This document shows positions 40,461 through 49,435 of a DNA stretch of 64,000 nt, one piece after another. A program made the position numbers and the translations under genes. The DNA is taken from NCBI RefSeq assembly GCF_030580655.1, contig NZ_JAUQTB010000001.1:248001-312000 (forward strand). The letters run 5' to 3'. Position 1 is the first letter of the stretch, and each line of letters opens with the position of its first letter. The DNA is from Paenibacillus lacisoli. GTDB taxonomy: Bacteria > Bacillota > Bacilli > Paenibacillales > Paenibacillaceae. The notes below the pieces were generated by a model that was not told where the DNA came from, did no database searches, and saw only the letters and a program-made list of their open reading frames with translations.

Positions 40461-41261
40461 TCAGGCAGAAGTCTCTACGGCTCCCATCAGCCCGCTCACC
40501 GCATCTTCAATAACCGGCTGTCGCATAAAGTATTCGCCGACCAGAATCCCCTTGGCTCCGGCTTTTTGCAGACCAGGAAGATCACCGGGCTGCATGATTC
40601 CGCTCTCACTGATCAGGGTTACATCAGACGGAGCCATCGCTGCCAGTTCAGCTGTTGTCTCCAGTCTCGTCTCGAAGGTATGCAGGTTACGGTTGTTGAT
40701 TCCGATCAGACTGGCGGTCCCCAGCGACAGCGCTGCTTCCATCTCGCGGCGGTCATGAACTTCTACCAGTGCGTCCAGCCCAAGGGAACGTGCTGTCTCC
40801 AGCAGCCGCCCCATATAAGGCGTATCCAGAATGGCGGCAATTAACAATACCGCATCTGCACCAAGCAGGCGGGCTTCATAGATTTGCCGTTCATCTATGA
40901 TAAAATCTTTGCGCAGCAGAGGCAGCTGGACGGCCTGCCGGATGTCCTGCAAATATCGATCACTGCCCTGAAAATACTGAACGTCCGTTAATACCGAGAT
41001 GCAGTCGGCGCCCGCCTGTTCATAAGCTTTGGCGATCTCAACCGGATGAAAGTCCGGTCTGATCAGCCCCTTGGAAGGCGAAGCCTTCTTCACTTCGGCA
41101 ATGAGGCCCAAGCTGCGCTGGCTGCGGTCTGCAAGCGCACGTTCAAAACCGCGTGTATCCGGAAGTTTGGCAATAGCGGATTCAGCTTCGGACAGATGAA
41201 AGCGCTCCGCCAGCGCCGCTACCTCGGCTTTTTTGGTCTCTACGATACGATCAAGATACAT
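40461..41261 (-). CDS. trpC: Indole-3-glycerol phosphate synthase
   Basis: A 266-residue TrpC. Catalytic lysines and substrate parts are in GLIAEVKKASPSKGLIRPDF, LLRKDFIIDERQIYEA, VEVHDRREMEAAL, GINNRNLHTFET and LISESGI. It closes the indole ring from CdRP. It overlaps trpD by 11 bp. Confidence 0.97.
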   Translation of the reverse strand: MYLDRIVETKKAEVAALAERFHLSEAESAIAKLPDTRGFERALADRSQRSLGLIAEVKKASPSKGLIRPDFHPVEIAKAYEQAGADCISVLTDVQYFQGSDRYLQDIRQAVQLPLLRKDFIIDERQIYEARLLGADAVLLIAAILDTPYMGRLLETARSLGLDALVEVHDRREMEAALSLGTASLIGINNRNLHTFETRLETTAELAAMAPSDVTLISESGIMQPGDLPGLQKAGAKGILVGEYFMRQPVIEDAVSGLMGAVETSA

Positions 41262-42291
41262 ATTGATATTCCCCCGTTGTCTGGATCAATTGGTCAAGCT
41301 TGCCTTGTGCCTTGCCTGAATCAATAGCTTCCGCTGCGGCTTTGACTCCGTCCGTCAATGAGCCGGCAGCACCCGCGACGTAGATGCATGCACCGGCATT
41401 TGCCAGCACCACATCTCGATACGGTCCCTTCTCCCCCTGCAGCACCCGTCTGATGATGGCTGCATTCTCGATGGCATCCCCGCCTAGAATGGAGCTGAGA
41501 TCACAGGAACGCAGACCCAGCGCCTCAGGATCAATCTCGTATGTGGATACCTGACCATCCTGCAGTTCGGAGATTCGGGTTGGACCCGATATACTGATCT
41601 CATCCAGCCCTTCATGGCTGGATACAACCAAAGCACGCTTGCTGCCCAGGCGGTTCAGCACTTCTGCAATAGTGTCCGTCTTGCTGCGGTCGTACAGACC
41701 GAGCAGCTGGCTGTCGGCGCCGGCCGGATTCGTCAGCGGTCCCAGCATATTAAATACAGTTCTTACACCGAGTTCCCGCCGCGGCGCAGCCGCGTACTTC
41801 ATGGAAGGATGATAGATTTGGGCAAAAAGGAAGCAGATCCCGATATCCTCCAGGCATTGACGTGCCTGCGGTCCGCTCAGCAGAATATTAACCCCTAAAG
41901 CCTCCAGCACATCAGCACTGCCTGCTTTGCTTGTTGCCGAACGGTTGCCGTGCTTGGCGACCCTTACGCCCGCTGAGGCCGCAATGATCGCCGATACGGT
42001 CGAGATATTAAATTTGTGGATACCTGAGCCGCCGGTACCGCATGTATCGAGCAGCTGACGCTGATCCGCTTCTACACGGCTGCTGTGGCTGCGCATCGCT
42101 TCCGCAAAGCCGGTAATCTCCTCCACGGTCTCCCCTTTGATCCGGAGGGCCGTCAGCAGACCGCCGATCTGTGCGGATGAAGCTCCGCCGCTCATAATAA
42201 TTTCCATAATGCTTCTGGCTTCCTCCTGAGTCAATCCCTGTCCTTCAATGACACGGGCCAGACCGTGCTGCAAGAGCTGCTGTGAATTCAT
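41251..42291 (-). CDS. trpD: Anthranilate phosphoribosyltransferase
   Basis: A 346-residue TrpD. The PRPP and anthranilate site has DTCGTGGSGIHKFNISTVSA and KHGNRSATSKAGSADVLEALG. It transfers phosphoribosyl to anthranilate. trpG, which makes glutaminase, is not in this operon, as in B. subtilis where it lies with folate genes. It follows trpE after 21 bases. Confidence 0.97.
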   Translation of the reverse strand: MNSQQLLQHGLARVIEGQGLTQEEARSIMEIIMSGGASSAQIGGLLTALRIKGETVEEITGFAEAMRSHSSRVEADQRQLLDTCGTGGSGIHKFNISTVSAIIAASAGVRVAKHGNRSATSKAGSADVLEALGVNILLSGPQARQCLEDIGICFLFAQIYHPSMKYAAAPRRELGVRTVFNMLGPLTNPAGADSQLLGLYDRSKTDTIAEVLNRLGSKRALVVSSHEGLDEISISGPTRISELQDGQVSTYEIDPEALGLRSCDLSSILGGDAIENAAIIRRVLQGEKGPYRDVVLANAGACIYVAGAAGSLTDGVKAAAEAIDSGKAQGKLDQLIQTTGEYQYVS

Positions 42292-42312
42292 TAAGGTCTC
42301 CTCCTTCTCTTC

Positions 42313-43857
42313 TTATGGGGTATAGAGATAATCCTGGTTAGCTACGGCTTCGTCCCTCAGAGCCGGAAACATGGCCTCAGCTGTGCGGATCGCTTTGAGC
42401 AGCGCTTTGGCTTTGTTGACCGTTTCCTGATACTCGCTCTCTGGTACAGAATCCCATACTATACCGGCACCGGCCTGCACATAGGCACGCCCTTTTTTGA
42501 AGATAATCGTCCGAATTGTGATACAGGAATCCATATTGCCAGAGAAGCCCAGATAACCGATGGCCCCGGCATAGGCGCCGCGTGCTTCGCGCTCCAGTTC
42601 AGCGATAATCTCCATCGCTCTCAGCTTCGGTGCTCCCGATACCGTACCGGCCGGCAGGCATGAAAGGAAAGCATCGAAGAAGTCCTTGCCCTCTGCCAGT
42701 TTACCCGACACATTGGAAACAATGTGCATGACATGGGAATAACGTTCAATCTCCATCAGTGAATCGCATTTCACGGTACCGAATTCGGATACGCGTCCCA
42801 AATCGTTTCTTCCCAGATCGACCAGCATCAGATGTTCGGCACGCTCCTTCTCATCCGCCATCAGCTCCTCCGCCAGCGCCCGGTCTTCCGCTTCAGTAGC
42901 TCCACGCGGTCTTGTTCCGGCAATCGGCCGTGTCTCCACCCTGCCGTTATCCACTTTAACCAGAGCTTCCGGTGAAGTACCAACAATAATCTCTTCGTCC
43001 ATCTTGAGATAATACATATAAGGCGAAGGATTCAGCGTTCTCAGCACGCGGTACACCTGCAAGGGAGATACTTCAGTTTCAATATGAAAGCGCTGGGACA
43101 GCACCACCTGGAAAATATCGCCGGCCCGGATATATTCCTTGGCCTGCTCCACATTACTGATAAACTGCTCCTTCGTCAGGTTCGAATGAATCTCACCCAG
43201 CTCCACATCACCCGGAATGGAACGTGCGTTCACGTTCTCTGCAGGACCCTGCTGCTCCAAAAGAGCCGCCGTCTGCTCCAGACGCTGGGCCGCAGCCTGG
43301 TAAGAGGCCCTAATCTGCTCATCCCGGTCACCCGGCGCGATATGTACATTGGCAATGAGCAGAAGCTGCTGCTTCACATGGTCGAATACGATAATCTGGT
43401 CACAGAACATGAAGCGGATGTCATCCATTTGAAGATCGTCCAGCGCATGTGCGGGAAGCTTCTCGTAATACTGGAGCAGATCATAACCGAAAAATCCGAT
43501 GGCCCCGCCCGTGAATGGTGGCAGCTCTGGCAGTTTAGGGCTGCGGTAGCTCCTCAGCAGCGCTTTAAGCTCTTCCACCGGCTTTCCGGTTACCGTTTCC
43601 CTGCGTTCTCCGCGTTCAATCTCGATGTGACCCTGCTTGCCGGATATCTTCAGAAACGGATCTGTTCCGATGAAGGAATGACGTGCCCACTGTACCCCGC
43701 CCTCTACGCTCTCCAGCAGAAAAGCGCAATCTCTCTCAGCGAACCGGCGAAACAGGCGAATTGGTGTCTCCATATCAGCCAATACGCGCTTACATACGGG
43801 AATCAGGTTATACTCACCCGACATTTGAATGACTTGCTCTACAGACGGGGTAATCAT
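42313..43857 (-). CDS. trpE: Anthranilate synthase component I
   Basis: A 514-residue TrpE that makes anthranilate from chorismate with TrpG. The LLES motif for tryptophan feedback is in CAFLLESVEGG. Chorismate-binding parts are AGDIFQVVLSQRF, GTSPEALVKV, PIAGTRPRG, DLGRNDLGRV and GTVSGAPKLRAM. The ATG at 43857 and an in-frame TTG 9 nt earlier both could start, the TTG having the closer GAGAGG. It follows a TRAP-type leader. Confidence 0.97.
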   Translation of the reverse strand: MITPSVEQVIQMSGEYNLIPVCKRVLADMETPIRLFRRFAERDCAFLLESVEGGVQWARHSFIGTDPFLKISGKQGHIEIERGERRETVTGKPVEELKALLRSYRSPKLPELPPFTGGAIGFFGYDLLQYYEKLPAHALDDLQMDDIRFMFCDQIIVFDHVKQQLLLIANVHIAPGDRDEQIRASYQAAAQRLEQTAALLEQQGPAENVNARSIPGDVELGEIHSNLTKEQFISNVEQAKEYIRAGDIFQVVLSQRFHIETEVSPLQVYRVLRTLNPSPYMYYLKMDEEIIVGTSPEALVKVDNGRVETRPIAGTRPRGATEAEDRALAEELMADEKERAEHLMLVDLGRNDLGRVSEFGTVKCDSLMEIERYSHVMHIVSNVSGKLAEGKDFFDAFLSCLPAGTVSGAPKLRAMEIIAELEREARGAYAGAIGYLGFSGNMDSCITIRTIIFKKGRAYVQAGAGIVWDSVPESEYQETVNKAKALLKAIRTAEAMFPALRDEAVANQDYLYTP

Positions 43858-43909
43858 GGGCAACACGTCCTCTCGTTATTTGCAAGGATGATAATCGTGA
43901 TTAAAATGC

Positions 43910-43939
43910 AAAAAAACCTCTACCGGATCGGTAGAGGTT
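43910..43939 (-). terminator. trp leader terminator (attenuator)
   Basis: AACCTCTACCG pairs perfectly with CGGTAGAGGTT (11 bp, 3-nt loop) and is followed on the minus strand by seven T. It lies between the TRAP-site and trpE, where it would stop transcription when tryptophan is plentiful. Confidence 0.9.
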
Positions 43940-44101
43940 CCAATTTTAAGTTGAAATCATAAGAATGTTCCATAGCATTCACATATGACAATACACGGGT
44001 CCTATAAGTCCATTATCACAGTCGCAATCTAAAGTCCCTTCGGACAGCAGCCCAACTGTGCTCATCATGGATATGACACCCTCATATGGCTATGAAATTA
44101 A

Positions 44102-44155
44102 CTCGTCTCCACTCTTCTCATCTCAACTATAAAACGTCTCTACTCATCTCTGCTG
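44102..44155 (-). promoter_or_regulatory. TRAP-binding site in the trp leader RNA
   Basis: On the minus strand, CAG, GAG, GAG and GAG, then after 8 nt UAG, GAG, GAG, GAG, GAG and GAG occur; within each block the spacing is 5 nt. This is the NAG-repeat pattern bound by the 11-mer TRAP protein with tryptophan. GUAGAG at 44143-44138 inside the site can pair with CUCUAC of the terminator arm, giving a candidate antiterminator. The TRAP gene is at 54.1 kb. Confidence 0.88.
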
Positions 44156-44160
44156 ACTTC

Positions 44161-44190
44161 ACTATACATGATGATCTGCGAGGTTTGCAA
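44161..44190 (-). promoter_or_regulatory. trp operon promoter
   Basis: The minus strand has TTGCAA, an 18-nt spacer and TATAGT, which is a fair sigma-A promoter. It starts RNA just before the first TRAP triplets. It lies after the aroH stop, so trp genes can be transcribed from this and from the aro promoter. Confidence 0.7.
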
Positions 44191-44204
44191 CCCCAAATCT
44201 TAAT

Positions 44205-44582
44205 TTATTTGCTGCCTGGCGCCGAAAGATCCGGGCGGAGCACCCGCGCACCATTGAGGTACACATGCTTGATCTCCCTCTGCGATTTTTCCGTATTCAC
44301 CTGTACCATGAGACGGATACATTGGGGCAAACTGCCCTTGACCGGAACTTCAACCGAACACATCAACGGTACATACTGCCAGCCTTCCATCAGGCGGATC
44401 GCTTTGGCCGGAAATGCTGCATCCAGATCCTGTGTCATCGTAATCCATATGTTGGATACGGATTCAGGGTCAATCTCATTGCGGGCTACGATTTCACGAA
44501 GGAGCACCAGAGTTTCGGACAGAATTTCCTGCTCCTCGTTCTGATTCACCGTTGTTGCACCGCGAATTCCTCGGTTGTACAT
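44205..44582 (-). CDS. aroH: Chorismate mutase (AroH type)
   Basis: A 125-residue monofunctional chorismate mutase of the B. subtilis type. Active-site residues fit: RGIRGATTV (Arg7), MCSVEVPVKGSLPQCIRLMVQ (Glu near 78, Arg near 90) and KHVYLNGARVLRPD (Tyr 108). It makes prephenate for tyrosine and phenylalanine. It directly follows aroB with no gap. Confidence 0.95.
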   Translation of the reverse strand: MYNRGIRGATTVNQNEEQEILSETLVLLREIVARNEIDPESVSNIWITMTQDLDAAFPAKAIRLMEGWQYVPLMCSVEVPVKGSLPQCIRLMVQVNTEKSQREIKHVYLNGARVLRPDLSAPGSK

Positions 44583-45680
44583 TTAAGCCTCTCCTTTCTT
44601 CAGCTCGTCTACGATGTCCCGGACCATGTCACTTGAAATGCCTCTTACAAATTCTACGCTGCCGATCGCCTTAGGTACCACGAAATTCATTTGGCCTTCA
44701 GTGAACTTCTTATCATGGCTCATCGCTGACATGATGTCGTCTGTGGATAAATGACCTGGTAGAACAGTTGGCAGACGAAGTGCTTTCAGCATGGAGACGG
44801 TCTCCGTCTCAAGCGAAGGGTCTGCACCCAGACGGACACCAAGCTTCGCAGATCCAACCATGCCGATTGCAATAGCTTCCCCATGAAGAAACTCACCGTA
44901 ACCGGCAATCGCTTCAATGGCATGACCAATGGTATGACCTAGATTAAGGATGGCACGCAGATCATTCTCACGTTCATCACGGGAGACGACCTCTGCTTTG
45001 ACGGCGCAGCCTTTTTCAAGACCATATTCCAGCGCCTCGGGCTGCAGAGCCAGCAGTTCGGCCGCATGATCCCTGCACCAGTGCGCAAAAGACTCATCCC
45101 AGATCAGACCATGCTTCACCATCTCTGATAAGCCGGCAGAAACCTCGCGGTCCGGTAGGGTCTGAAGAGTATCCACATCATAAAGCACTAAGACAGGCTG
45201 ATGGAAGGCTCCAATCATGTTCTTTGCCAGCGGATGATTTACCGCAACCTTGCCCCCCACGCTGCTGTCATGAGCCAGAATCGTTGTAGGCACCTGGACA
45301 AAATAGGTTCCGCGCATATACGTCGCTGACACGAAGCCGGCCAAATCCCCGACGACACCGCCGCCAAGAGCAATAACCGCCGATTTGCGGTCCAGGCCGC
45401 CGGTGATCGCCCGGGTCATCATTTCCTCATAGACCGCGAGCGATTTGGATTGTTCACCTGCCGGAACGATGGCGGTCACAATCTGAAAGCCTTCGGACTC
45501 CAGGGCGGACTGCAGTTTCTCTAGATACAGAGGTGCCGTATTGCTGTCCGTAATGATCAGATGCGGGCTCCCGGTACGGATGCCGCACTTCTTCAGATGG
45601 GAGCCGGCCTGTGACAGCAGGCCCCGTCCAATGATGATCGGATAGGATCGTTCGCCAAGATCTACTGTAAGAGTCCCCAT
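44583..45680 (-). CDS. aroB: 3-dehydroquinate synthase
   Basis: A 365-residue AroB. NAD-binding is in ALGGGVVGDLAGFVSATYMRG and metal ligands in GLSEMVKHGL, NLGHTIGHAIEA and LHGEAIAIGM. It closes the ring in the shikimate pathway. The ATG at 45680 has GGAGG 9 nt upstream and lies just after the aroC stop. Confidence 0.96.
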   Translation of the reverse strand: MGTLTVDLGERSYPIIIGRGLLSQAGSHLKKCGIRTGSPHLIITDSNTAPLYLEKLQSALESEGFQIVTAIVPAGEQSKSLAVYEEMMTRAITGGLDRKSAVIALGGGVVGDLAGFVSATYMRGTYFVQVPTTILAHDSSVGGKVAVNHPLAKNMIGAFHQPVLVLYDVDTLQTLPDREVSAGLSEMVKHGLIWDESFAHWCRDHAAELLALQPEALEYGLEKGCAVKAEVVSRDERENDLRAILNLGHTIGHAIEAIAGYGEFLHGEAIAIGMVGSAKLGVRLGADPSLETETVSMLKALRLPTVLPGHLSTDDIMSAMSHDKKFTEGQMNFVVPKAIGSVEFVRGISSDMVRDIVDELKKGEA

Positions 45681-45681
45681 C

Positions 45682-46851
45682 TTAATAGGCCTCCAGCTGG
45701 GCGTTGTAGTTGGCGATATTAGCGCGGATCTCCTCAATGGAATCGCCGCCGAACTTCTCCAGCAGTGCCTTTGCAATCTCCCAGGCTACAACATGCTCCA
45801 TCACGACGCTGGCTGCCGGTACCGCACAGGCATCAGAACGTTCCACCTGAGCTGTAAAAGCCTCTCTGCTGTCAATGTCAACGCTCTGCAGCGGTTTGTA
45901 CAGCGTAGGAATCGGCTTCATAACCCCGCGGACAACGACAGGCATTCCATTCGTCATCCCGCCTTCAAAACCGCCGAGACGGTTTGTTTTGCGGTAGTAG
46001 CCGCGTCCTTCTTCATACAAAATTTCATCATGGACCTGAGAGCCGCGGAGCTGACCTGCCTCAAAGCCGATACCGATCTCGACCCCTTTAAAGGCATTGA
46101 TGGACATGACACCTTGAGCAATGCGGGCATCCAGCTTACGATCGTACTGCACATGGCTGCCAAGGCCGATCGGAACACCTTCGACGATACATTCCACAAC
46201 GCCGCCGATGGAGTCGCCTTCCTGCTTGATCTGGTCGATATAAGCTTCCATCCTCGCTTCCGTCTCTTTGTCCGTTACACGTACTGAAGAAGCTTCTGTC
46301 ACTTCAATCAGCTCATCGATCGGCATTTCCTTGTAAGGTGCTTCGATCTCACCAATACGGATCACCTGTCCTGCCACCTTGATGCCGAACTCCGCCAGCA
46401 GCTGCCGAGCCAAAGCTCCGCAGGCGACACGTACCGTCGTCTCACGGGCGCTGGAGCGTTCCAGCACATTGCGCAGGTCTTTCAGGTTATACTTCAGTCC
46501 GCCGTTCAGGTCGGCATGGCCCGGGCGAGGGCGATGCACCCGTCTCTTCTCCTCGTCACTGCCTTCAATCGGCTCGATATTCATAATATTCTGCCAGTGC
46601 TTCCAGTCGTTATTGGCAACTACAAGCGCTACGGGTGCACCTGTCGTGTAACCATGACGCACGCCGCCTACAATCTGGGCTGTATCCTTCTCTATCTGCA
46701 TCCGCCGTCCACGTCCGTATCCCTTCTGGCGGCGGCTTAGCTGGTAATTCAGAGCTTCAAAATCCAGTCTCAAATTGCTTGGTAGACCCTCCACAATCGC
46801 AGTCAGCTGCGGACCATGTGTCTCCCCTGCAGTCAAGTAACGTAAACTCAT
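45682..46851 (-). CDS. aroC: Chorismate synthase
   Basis: A 389-residue chorismate synthase (named aroF in B. subtilis). The FMN-binding signatures are [15 protein letters not shown] and [14 protein letters not shown], and the long [14 protein letters not shown] and SAVRGETTVRVA-type (here [14 protein letters not shown]) segments are present. It makes chorismate from EPSP. It is the first gene of the aro-trp supraoperon, with a strong promoter upstream. Confidence 0.97.
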   Translation of the reverse strand: MSLRYLTAGETHGPQLTAIVEGLPSNLRLDFEALNYQLSRRQKGYGRGRRMQIEKDTAQIVGGVRHGYTTGAPVALVVANNDWKHWQNIMNIEPIEGSDEEKRRVHRPRPGHADLNGGLKYNLKDLRNVLERSSARETTVRVACGALARQLLAEFGIKVAGQVIRIGEIEAPYKEMPIDELIEVTEASSVRVTDKETEARMEAYIDQIKQEGDSIGGVVECIVEGVPIGLGSHVQYDRKLDARIAQGVMSINAFKGVEIGIGFEAGQLRGSQVHDEILYEEGRGYYRKTNRLGGFEGGMTNGMPVVVRGVMKPIPTLYKPLQSVDIDSREAFTAQVERSDACAVPAASVVMEHVVAWEIAKALLEKFGGDSIEEIRANIANYNAQLEAY

Positions 46852-46905
46852 GCTGCGTTCCCCCTTTAAACTGTTAAACTGTAAACCGCTAAAACATTTA
46901 AACTC

Positions 46906-46934
46906 ATTATAGCATTTGAGTATACGTTGTCCAA
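46906..46934 (-). promoter_or_regulatory. Main promoter of the aro-trp supraoperon
   Basis: The minus strand has TTGGAC, a 17-nt spacer and TATAAT preceded by TGC, so both a -35 and an extended -10 are near consensus. It lies 55-80 nt upstream of aroC and after the cheR terminator. Confidence 0.8.
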
Positions 46935-46974
46935 TCCCCTATGGCAACTTTAAGTTAGTGAAATTCACCAAAAG

Positions 46975-47017
46975 CAAAAGCACGCCCTTCCCCGCAAGGG
47001 AAAGAGACGTGCTTTTG
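46975..47017. terminator. Terminator between cheR and aroC
   Basis: CAAAAGCACG pairs with CGTGCTTTTG, with an inner CCCTT/AAGGG hairpin. On the minus strand a T-rich tail (CTTTTGG) follows, so it ends the cheR transcript. Confidence 0.7.
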
Positions 47018-47061
47018 TTGGATCATGCTGGATAAGTTCCATAAGTGCAATGCGGCTGTAT

Positions 47062-47862
47062 TTAAGCTTTTTTACGGTAAAAGAACGTTTCTGTAGACTC
47101 AAACGCGTATTGATTTGGCGAAAAAATCTGCTCTGTGCTGCCGACAAACAGGTATCCTCCAGGGCGAAGGGCCTTGGCAAATTTATGATACAGCTGATGC
47201 TTCGCTTCTTCCGTGAAGTAAATCATGACATTCCGGCAAATGATCAGGTCAAAGCCTTCATCAAATTTGTCGAGCAGCAGATTCTGCTTCTGGAATTTCA
47301 CCGCGTTCTTCAGCTTGCTGTCCACTCTGTAAACCGAACCGTCCGGCTTGAAATAACGGGCAGCGACATCTGGCGGCACGTCCTTCAGCGAGCGCTCAAG
47401 ATAAATGCCTTCCTTTGCTTTGGCAATAGCGCCTTCATCCAGATCTGTCGCCAGAATGCTGCTTTCCGGAAGCAGCCCTTTGCCATCCAGGATCATGCCC
47501 AGCGTGTAAGGCTCTTCACCTGTGGAACAGGCGGCGCTCCACAGCTTGAGCCGGCGTTTGCCGGCTAGCAGCTCGGGAATAATGCTGTCGCGCAATACTT
47601 CCCAGCGGCTCGGATTTCGCCAGAATTCAGATACGTTAATCGTCATCCGGTCCAGAAATTCATGAAAAAGCGGTTTATCTTTCATCATTGCCTCATGGAA
47701 CGAAACAAAAGTATGATACCCGTTTTTGTTGCGAAGCGTAGTCAGACGACGTTTCATCTGCGCTTCCTTATACTGAGCAAGATCAATGCCCGTACTCTCT
47801 TTAATTTTGCGGATAAAAGCCGTGTAATCCGGGTCAGCCAGACCCTGTTCCAGCTCAGTCAT
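47062..47862 (-). CDS. cheR: Chemotaxis protein methyltransferase CheR
   Basis: A 266-residue CheR. It methylates glutamates of chemoreceptors using SAM. The N-terminal helical domain (DYTAFIRKIKESTGIDLAQYKEAQMKRRL) is followed by the SAM domain with LKLWSAACSTGEEPYTLGMIL, ATDLDEGAIAKAK, FDLIICRNVMIYFTEE and GGYLFVGSTEQI. The ATG at 47862 has GAAGG upstream. It lies between ndk and the aro genes as in B. subtilis. Confidence 0.95.
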   Translation of the reverse strand: MTELEQGLADPDYTAFIRKIKESTGIDLAQYKEAQMKRRLTTLRNKNGYHTFVSFHEAMMKDKPLFHEFLDRMTINVSEFWRNPSRWEVLRDSIIPELLAGKRRLKLWSAACSTGEEPYTLGMILDGKGLLPESSILATDLDEGAIAKAKEGIYLERSLKDVPPDVAARYFKPDGSVYRVDSKLKNAVKFQKQNLLLDKFDEGFDLIICRNVMIYFTEEAKHQLYHKFAKALRPGGYLFVGSTEQIFSPNQYAFESTETFFYRKKA

Positions 47863-47890
47863 GGTATCATCCTTCTCATGCAGTATTAAC

Positions 47891-48334
47891 TCAGATCCAA
47901 GGTGTGATGCTCTTGTCGTAGACGACAAGCTCCTCTGGTGAGAAGAAGTTGGCGATTTCACGTTCGGCGCTCTCGGGCGAGTCGGAACCATGAATCAGGT
48001 TCGATGGCGTATGGTTCGCGAAATCACCGCGGATGGTGCCGGGCAGCGCTTCCGTAACTTTGGTTTTGCCGATGACAATACGGGATAATGTGATAATATC
48101 GTCACCTTCCAGCACCATAGCAAATACAGGTCCGGAAGTGATAAATCTCACTAGACTATCGAAAAAGTCCTTGCCTTCATGCTCGGCATAATGCCGTTTG
48201 GCCTGTTCCTCGGTTACCAGCACCAATTTTCCTGCCACCAGCTTGAATCCTTTGTCTTCCAAGCGGCTCACAATGCGTCCGATCAGCCCCCGCTGAACGC
48301 CATCCGGTTTGATCATCAAAAATGTACGATCCAT
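47891..48334 (-). CDS. ndk: Nucleoside diphosphate kinase
   Basis: A 147-residue Ndk. It balances NTP pools by phosphate transfer through a histidine. [19 protein letters not shown] is the N-terminus and [16 protein letters not shown] the active-site His and following loop. The ATG at 48334 has GGGAG 8 nt upstream. The place between hepT and cheR matches B. subtilis. Confidence 0.97.
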   Translation of the reverse strand: MDRTFLMIKPDGVQRGLIGRIVSRLEDKGFKLVAGKLVLVTEEQAKRHYAEHEGKDFFDSLVRFITSGPVFAMVLEGDDIITLSRIVIGKTKVTEALPGTIRGDFANHTPSNLIHGSDSPESAEREIANFFSPEELVVYDKSITPWI

Positions 48335-48460
48335 TGGCTCACTCCCTATCACAACAAGGTTTGGTTGAAGTACTGCAATCTCAGCATCATTCTAACAATC
48401 CCCACAAACGGAAAAAAGGGATTATATCACAGCAATTCAACAAAACCTGACGTTTTCCTG

Positions 48461-49435
48461 CTAGTGAGAACGTTTTGTGATGAAATGAGCAATGTCACGA
48501 AGTGTTTTTTTACTTTTAGTATTCGGCAGCTGATCCAGCGCATCGAGCGCTTTTTGTATATATCGGTCAGCCAGAGCCTCTGCTTTAGCACTCCCGCCGC
48601 TTTTCTTGATAAGAGCAATTGCCCGTGTAGCATCCCCTTGCCCGTCCGCCTGATGTATGTCCCCGATCTCGCGCAGCAGCTCATCGCGAATGTCTTCCTC
48701 CTGCAGGGCGAACAGCACTGGAAGCGTGATATTCCCTTGACGCATATCGCTCCCAGGCGGTTTGCCGATCTGCTTTTCGGATCCGAACAGGTCCAGCAGG
48801 TCATCCTGAATTTGAAAAGCCATACCCACGTTATAACCGTAGCTGTACAACAGGCGGCTGACTTCTCTTGGTGCTTCTGCGGCAATCGCTCCAAGCTGGC
48901 AGCTGATGGCGATCAGAAGTGCTGTCTTACGGCGGATGCGCAGCAGATAGTTGCGTACGGTCTGCTCACAGTTGAAGAAATCCCGAATCTGCTCCATTTC
49001 ACCAATGGACATCTGCACCATCGCTTTGGAGAGAATTCGGTGAATTTCCGGATTGCGGAGTTCTGCCGCCATGACAAGAGCCCGTCCGTATATGTAATCC
49101 CCGGTGTACATTGCAATTCGGTTATCCCACTGCGCTTTAACCGTTGGTTTTCCCCTGCGGGTCTGGGCATCGTCAATGACATCATCATGCACGAGAGAGG
49201 CCGAGTGAATCAGCTCCAGCGGAACGGCAACATGCTTCAGCCGCTCCAGGTCATAATTGCCAAACTTGCCGCCAAGCAGCACAAAAACGGGACGAAGACG
49301 CTTCCCGCCGGCCTTAAGCAGGTGAAGCGCCGTCTCATTGACGAGAGGCTCTTCTGCATTAATGCTGCCATACAGCTCCTGCTCAATAAAATCCATATCT
49401 CTTTTTAACAAGCCGAAAATGTCTAGTCGTCTCAT
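48461..49435 (-). CDS. hepT: Heptaprenyl diphosphate synthase component II
   Basis: A 324-residue trans-prenyltransferase. The two aspartate motifs are LVHDDVIDDAQTRRG (first DDxxD) and AFQIQDDLLDLFG (second). With HepS it makes heptaprenyl diphosphate for menaquinone-7. GGKRLRPVFVLL near the start is typical. It overlaps the MqnA gene by 4 bp and follows it. Confidence 0.93.
   Translation of the reverse strand: MRRLDIFGLLKRDMDFIEQELYGSINAEEPLVNETALHLLKAGGKRLRPVFVLLGGKFGNYDLERLKHVAVPLELIHSASLVHDDVIDDAQTRRGKPTVKAQWDNRIAMYTGDYIYGRALVMAAELRNPEIHRILSKAMVQMSIGEMEQIRDFFNCEQTVRNYLLRIRRKTALLIAISCQLGAIAAEAPREVSRLLYSYGYNVGMAFQIQDDLLDLFGSEKQIGKPPGSDMRQGNITLPVLFALQEEDIRDELLREIGDIHQADGQGDATRAIALIKKSGGSAKAEALADRYIQKALDALDQLPNTKSKKTLRDIAHFITKRSH

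Noticed and set aside
46955-46975. Rex-like operator TTAGTGAAATTCACCAA
   Set aside because: The half sites lack the spacing and TTGTG core of Rex operators; probably chance.
48179-49408. 409-codon open frame opposite ndk and hepT
   Set aside because: Antisense shadow of two well-supported genes; composition is not protein-like.
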